Translations under genes and position numbers: made by a program
Assembly: GCF_040115645.1 (NCBI RefSeq)
Contig: NC_089563.1
Span: 372,001 to 436,000 of the forward strand
From: Euwallacea fornicatus
Taxonomy: Eukaryota; Arthropoda; Insecta; Coleoptera; Curculionidae
Length of the DNA: 64,000 nt
Direction of reading: 5' to 3'
In this document: positions 61,969 through 64,000 of the stretch, one piece after another
Layout of the letters: every line of letters starts with the position of its first letter
How positions within the stretch are numbered: the first letter of the stretch is position 1
The notes under the pieces: model-generated
Database searches by the model: none
The model's input: only the letters and a program-made list of their open reading frames with translations
Told to the model about the DNA's origin: nothing

Positions 61969-62520
61969 TCATTTACCCGAAAATACCTTTGGGCAGATCC
62001 TATGATGGCCTAGAACGTTGCCCTTTAGGGTTGATTGAACTTGCTTCTTGAAGACTATTCCAAAAAGGTTATCGACCAGCCTATGATGTATATAAGACGA
62101 GACAGGGTCATTGTACAAAATTAGTGTATCGAAAATGTTACCAGGGTGTTCAGTGAAGTGAACACTTCTTCGATTACGTGCTTCTGCATCTGCGATATTA
62201 TTAATTTCGCCAACTTTCTGCAAGACTCCGGTAACGAGCGTTGTCCCATATTTGGTGATATTTAGTACACCCACGCCATTAAGTTTCTTCTTTTTTTGAG
62301 ATCTGCATTTACGATCTCCGAAGGAAGATACATTGTAGCCGTTGGGTTCACCTGGTAGGGATATCCTTCGCGATAGGTCCGTCACGATTTGGTTCATTTT
62401 CAGGTCATTGTTACGGTTTACATTTTCTTTTTGTGTTATTAATTTCAGTTTGTGTATCAAGGTGAAATCGTTTTTGTCCATCTCTGAAAAATGTTTACCT
62501 ACTTCGAACGTGAAACGCAT
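61969..62520 (-). CDS. Unrecognised 183-codon ORF, antisense beside the P450 exon
   Basis: Open from ATG 62520 to the stop at 61969 on the minus strand, the second longest ORF in the window and longer than expected by chance at this AT content. It is mixed-charge, with a basic stretch (RKCRSQKKKKLNG), then NNIADAEARNRRSVHFTEHP and ILYNDPVSSYIHHRLVDNLF. No signal peptide, membrane segment or family motif is recognised. It lies in what should be intron 1 of the P450. It could be an exon of an unknown gene, a transposon or retroelement remnant, or a chance frame. An acceptor-like ACATTTTTCAG falls within its first 15 codons, so the true start could be an exon boundary. Confidence 0.4.
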   Translation of the reverse strand: MRFTFEVGKHFSEMDKNDFTLIHKLKLITQKENVNRNNDLKMNQIVTDLSRRISLPGEPNGYNVSSFGDRKCRSQKKKKLNGVGVLNITKYGTTLVTGVLQKVGEINNIADAEARNRRSVHFTEHPGNIFDTLILYNDPVSSYIHHRLVDNLFGIVFKKQVQSTLKGNVLGHHRICPKVFSGK

Positions 62521-64000
62521 TGTTGTAAGACCGAATTGGTGAACAATCGTTCTATTTTGTTAATTGGCGGTTTTAGTGTTTGCTCGTTTTTGTCCGTTTT
62601 CGTCTTCTGCATAATTGCGTTAAAAAGAAGAGCTTCAGGTTCTTGGCTCATGCGGAGAAGAACACGGAAATAAACGACCTCCAAAGGGAAAATACAATAC
62701 AAGACGACAATGGCCTTAGGCCACCCGAAAAATTCCTTTATCTTCTCCAACTAGTCGAGACACGACTTTCTAAATGTTTAAAATGATATATTGCCTCGTT
62801 CAGGAAATTGATTAGAAGGGCATTTTAGCAATTTAGGATAATGGTCTAATAATTTTTTTTTGAATGAAGATGAAAACCACTTACACATTCCGATTCCCCG
62901 TAAAAGGTTGCAGCTGAAAATTCTCCATCTATGGCCCTTGCATACTCAGCTCTGTTTCGAGTTTGATTCATATTTTGCATTCACTTTTCAATTTTTGTTT
63001 CCTCCCGCTTATTCACACAGTTCATTGTTCAAATACGAATGTTGGACATGCAGTGACCGAAAGTATGTGATGTAGACGATCAAATAACTCGCAGAAACAA
63101 ATTTCAGTCATCGACCATCGTTGCTTCGAAACGAAGAATATCATATCTTCCTTCCAGACACTAATCTCGTCTTTCCTCTCATCGTTTGTGGACCAATATC
63201 TGCATAATCTAATTCAACCTATTCCAAATTATCGCAAAAAATGGTATCATTCACAAGGTTTCTAATTCAGCCATTATAACCCTTTTAGCTTTGGATCGAT
63301 TTAAATCAAACAAATTTCTTAGAAATTACAAATGTCCGCTTGTGTTCAGTATTCTCTAGAAACTTCCGGATTTCTGCGCTTCATTAGGCACCTCCATGAA
63401 AACCCTAAAATTCTGATTTTTCAAAGACTCATGTAATACGAGTTATAAGTTGAGAGGAATTTATTGAAATGCGTTGAACTGAAATCTTTTGTAGGGACAA
63501 AGTTCTGGATTTATTCGTGGGTTACATGAAAACTGTATCACTGTTAACGTCGGTTTCAAATTTAGAAAAGTTTTCTCAACAACGCTTTTCTTCACCATCA
63601 AGTTTCAATTCCCTGCCGTGCAGAAGTGTATTATTTCAAGTCGCAGGTGTGAAACATGGCGCAGTCGGTAGGATATCAACTGCAGCACATGTAATAGACC
63701 CTTCAATATTACATCAAATGATAGATTACTGTAAAAAATATATGAAGAGAGGCAATGTCACTTCAGTTAGTCAGTATTCCGCTGTAAAGGGCCTTCATAC
63801 TATTCTGCATGTATTTGCTGCATTGCATTTTTCTAAATTTTCTGCGTTTCAGTGTAACTAGAGCAAAGTACGCGTTCTAACGGGTAGAATTCATAGAACG
63901 ACTTAGTGGAAAATCCTCTAATATTGATTTCTACGCTGACTGTTGATAAGAATCGAATTTAGCAAAATTAATCTGATTCGACTCGAACTCTAACTGTGGA
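62521..64000. other. Presumed P450 intron 1, no exon recognised
   Basis: I looked for a second P450 exon (C-helix W..R.R) and found none. ORF 63517-63861(+, 114 codons; QVAGVKHGAVGRISTAAHVI, then LHQMIDYCKKYMKRGNVTSV) is fairly long and not low-complexity but has no recognised family. Confidence 0.4.

Overview
This is an AT-rich nuclear window from an insect-like animal. The evidence is spliceosomal genes with short GT-AG introns (50-60 nt is common), recognisable metazoan genes (a GLTP-fold lipid-transfer protein, the Hedgehog kinase Fused/STK36, the centriolar protein HYLS1, a CYP2-clan-like cytochrome P450), a Pol III tRNA-Val, and many insect-type Tc1/mariner, jockey-like and long-inverted-repeat elements. 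Nothing identifies the species. A beetle or other holometabolous insect is a guess.

Layout. 0-7.3 kb is a compact genic block: the last two exons of a GLTP/CPTP-like gene (+), convergent with an 11-exon fused/STK36 gene (-, deduced 713 aa), which is head-to-head with a 4-exon HYLS1 gene (+, deduced 264 aa) across about 578 bp. 7.3-61.5 kb is nearly gene-free and built mostly from decayed transposable elements. These include three copies of one mariner-type DNA transposon (23.0-24.75 kb; 26.4-28.9 kb reversed and itself invaded; 57.6-59.5 kb), a 1.27 kb DD34D mariner with intact ends (42.3-43.6 kb), a 1.59 kb Tc1-like element (48.7-50.3 kb), further transposase scraps (32.3 and 48.2 kb), a 5'-truncated jockey-like LINE tail (12.8-13.4 kb), a LINE ORF1 relic (17.7-18.4 kb), and at least eight non-autonomous elements with long terminal inverted repeats. 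A degenerate tandem array with a unit of about 160-185 bp lies at 46.1-50.7 kb. One tRNA-Val(CAC) lies at 53.5 kb. 61.6-61.95 kb holds the first coding exon of a P450; its other exons are not visible. A 183-codon antisense ORF of unknown origin follows it.

Relations between genes. Fused and HYLS1 share one promoter region, and both families are tied to Hedgehog signalling or cilia/centrioles, so co-regulation is plausible. I did not find a new self-contained multi-gene system. The most unusual signals are: (i) a nearly identical ~420-600 bp tract shared by two otherwise diverged dead mariner copies, which looks like gene conversion; (ii) a tandemly duplicated exon-like segment with the second copy broken by a nested mariner/TIR insertion; (iii) a short GTGGTACGCCACTG motif recurring inside several foldback elements; (iv) the long unknown ORF next to the P450 exon. 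All coordinates and translations were worked out by eye, and splice sites are predictions.
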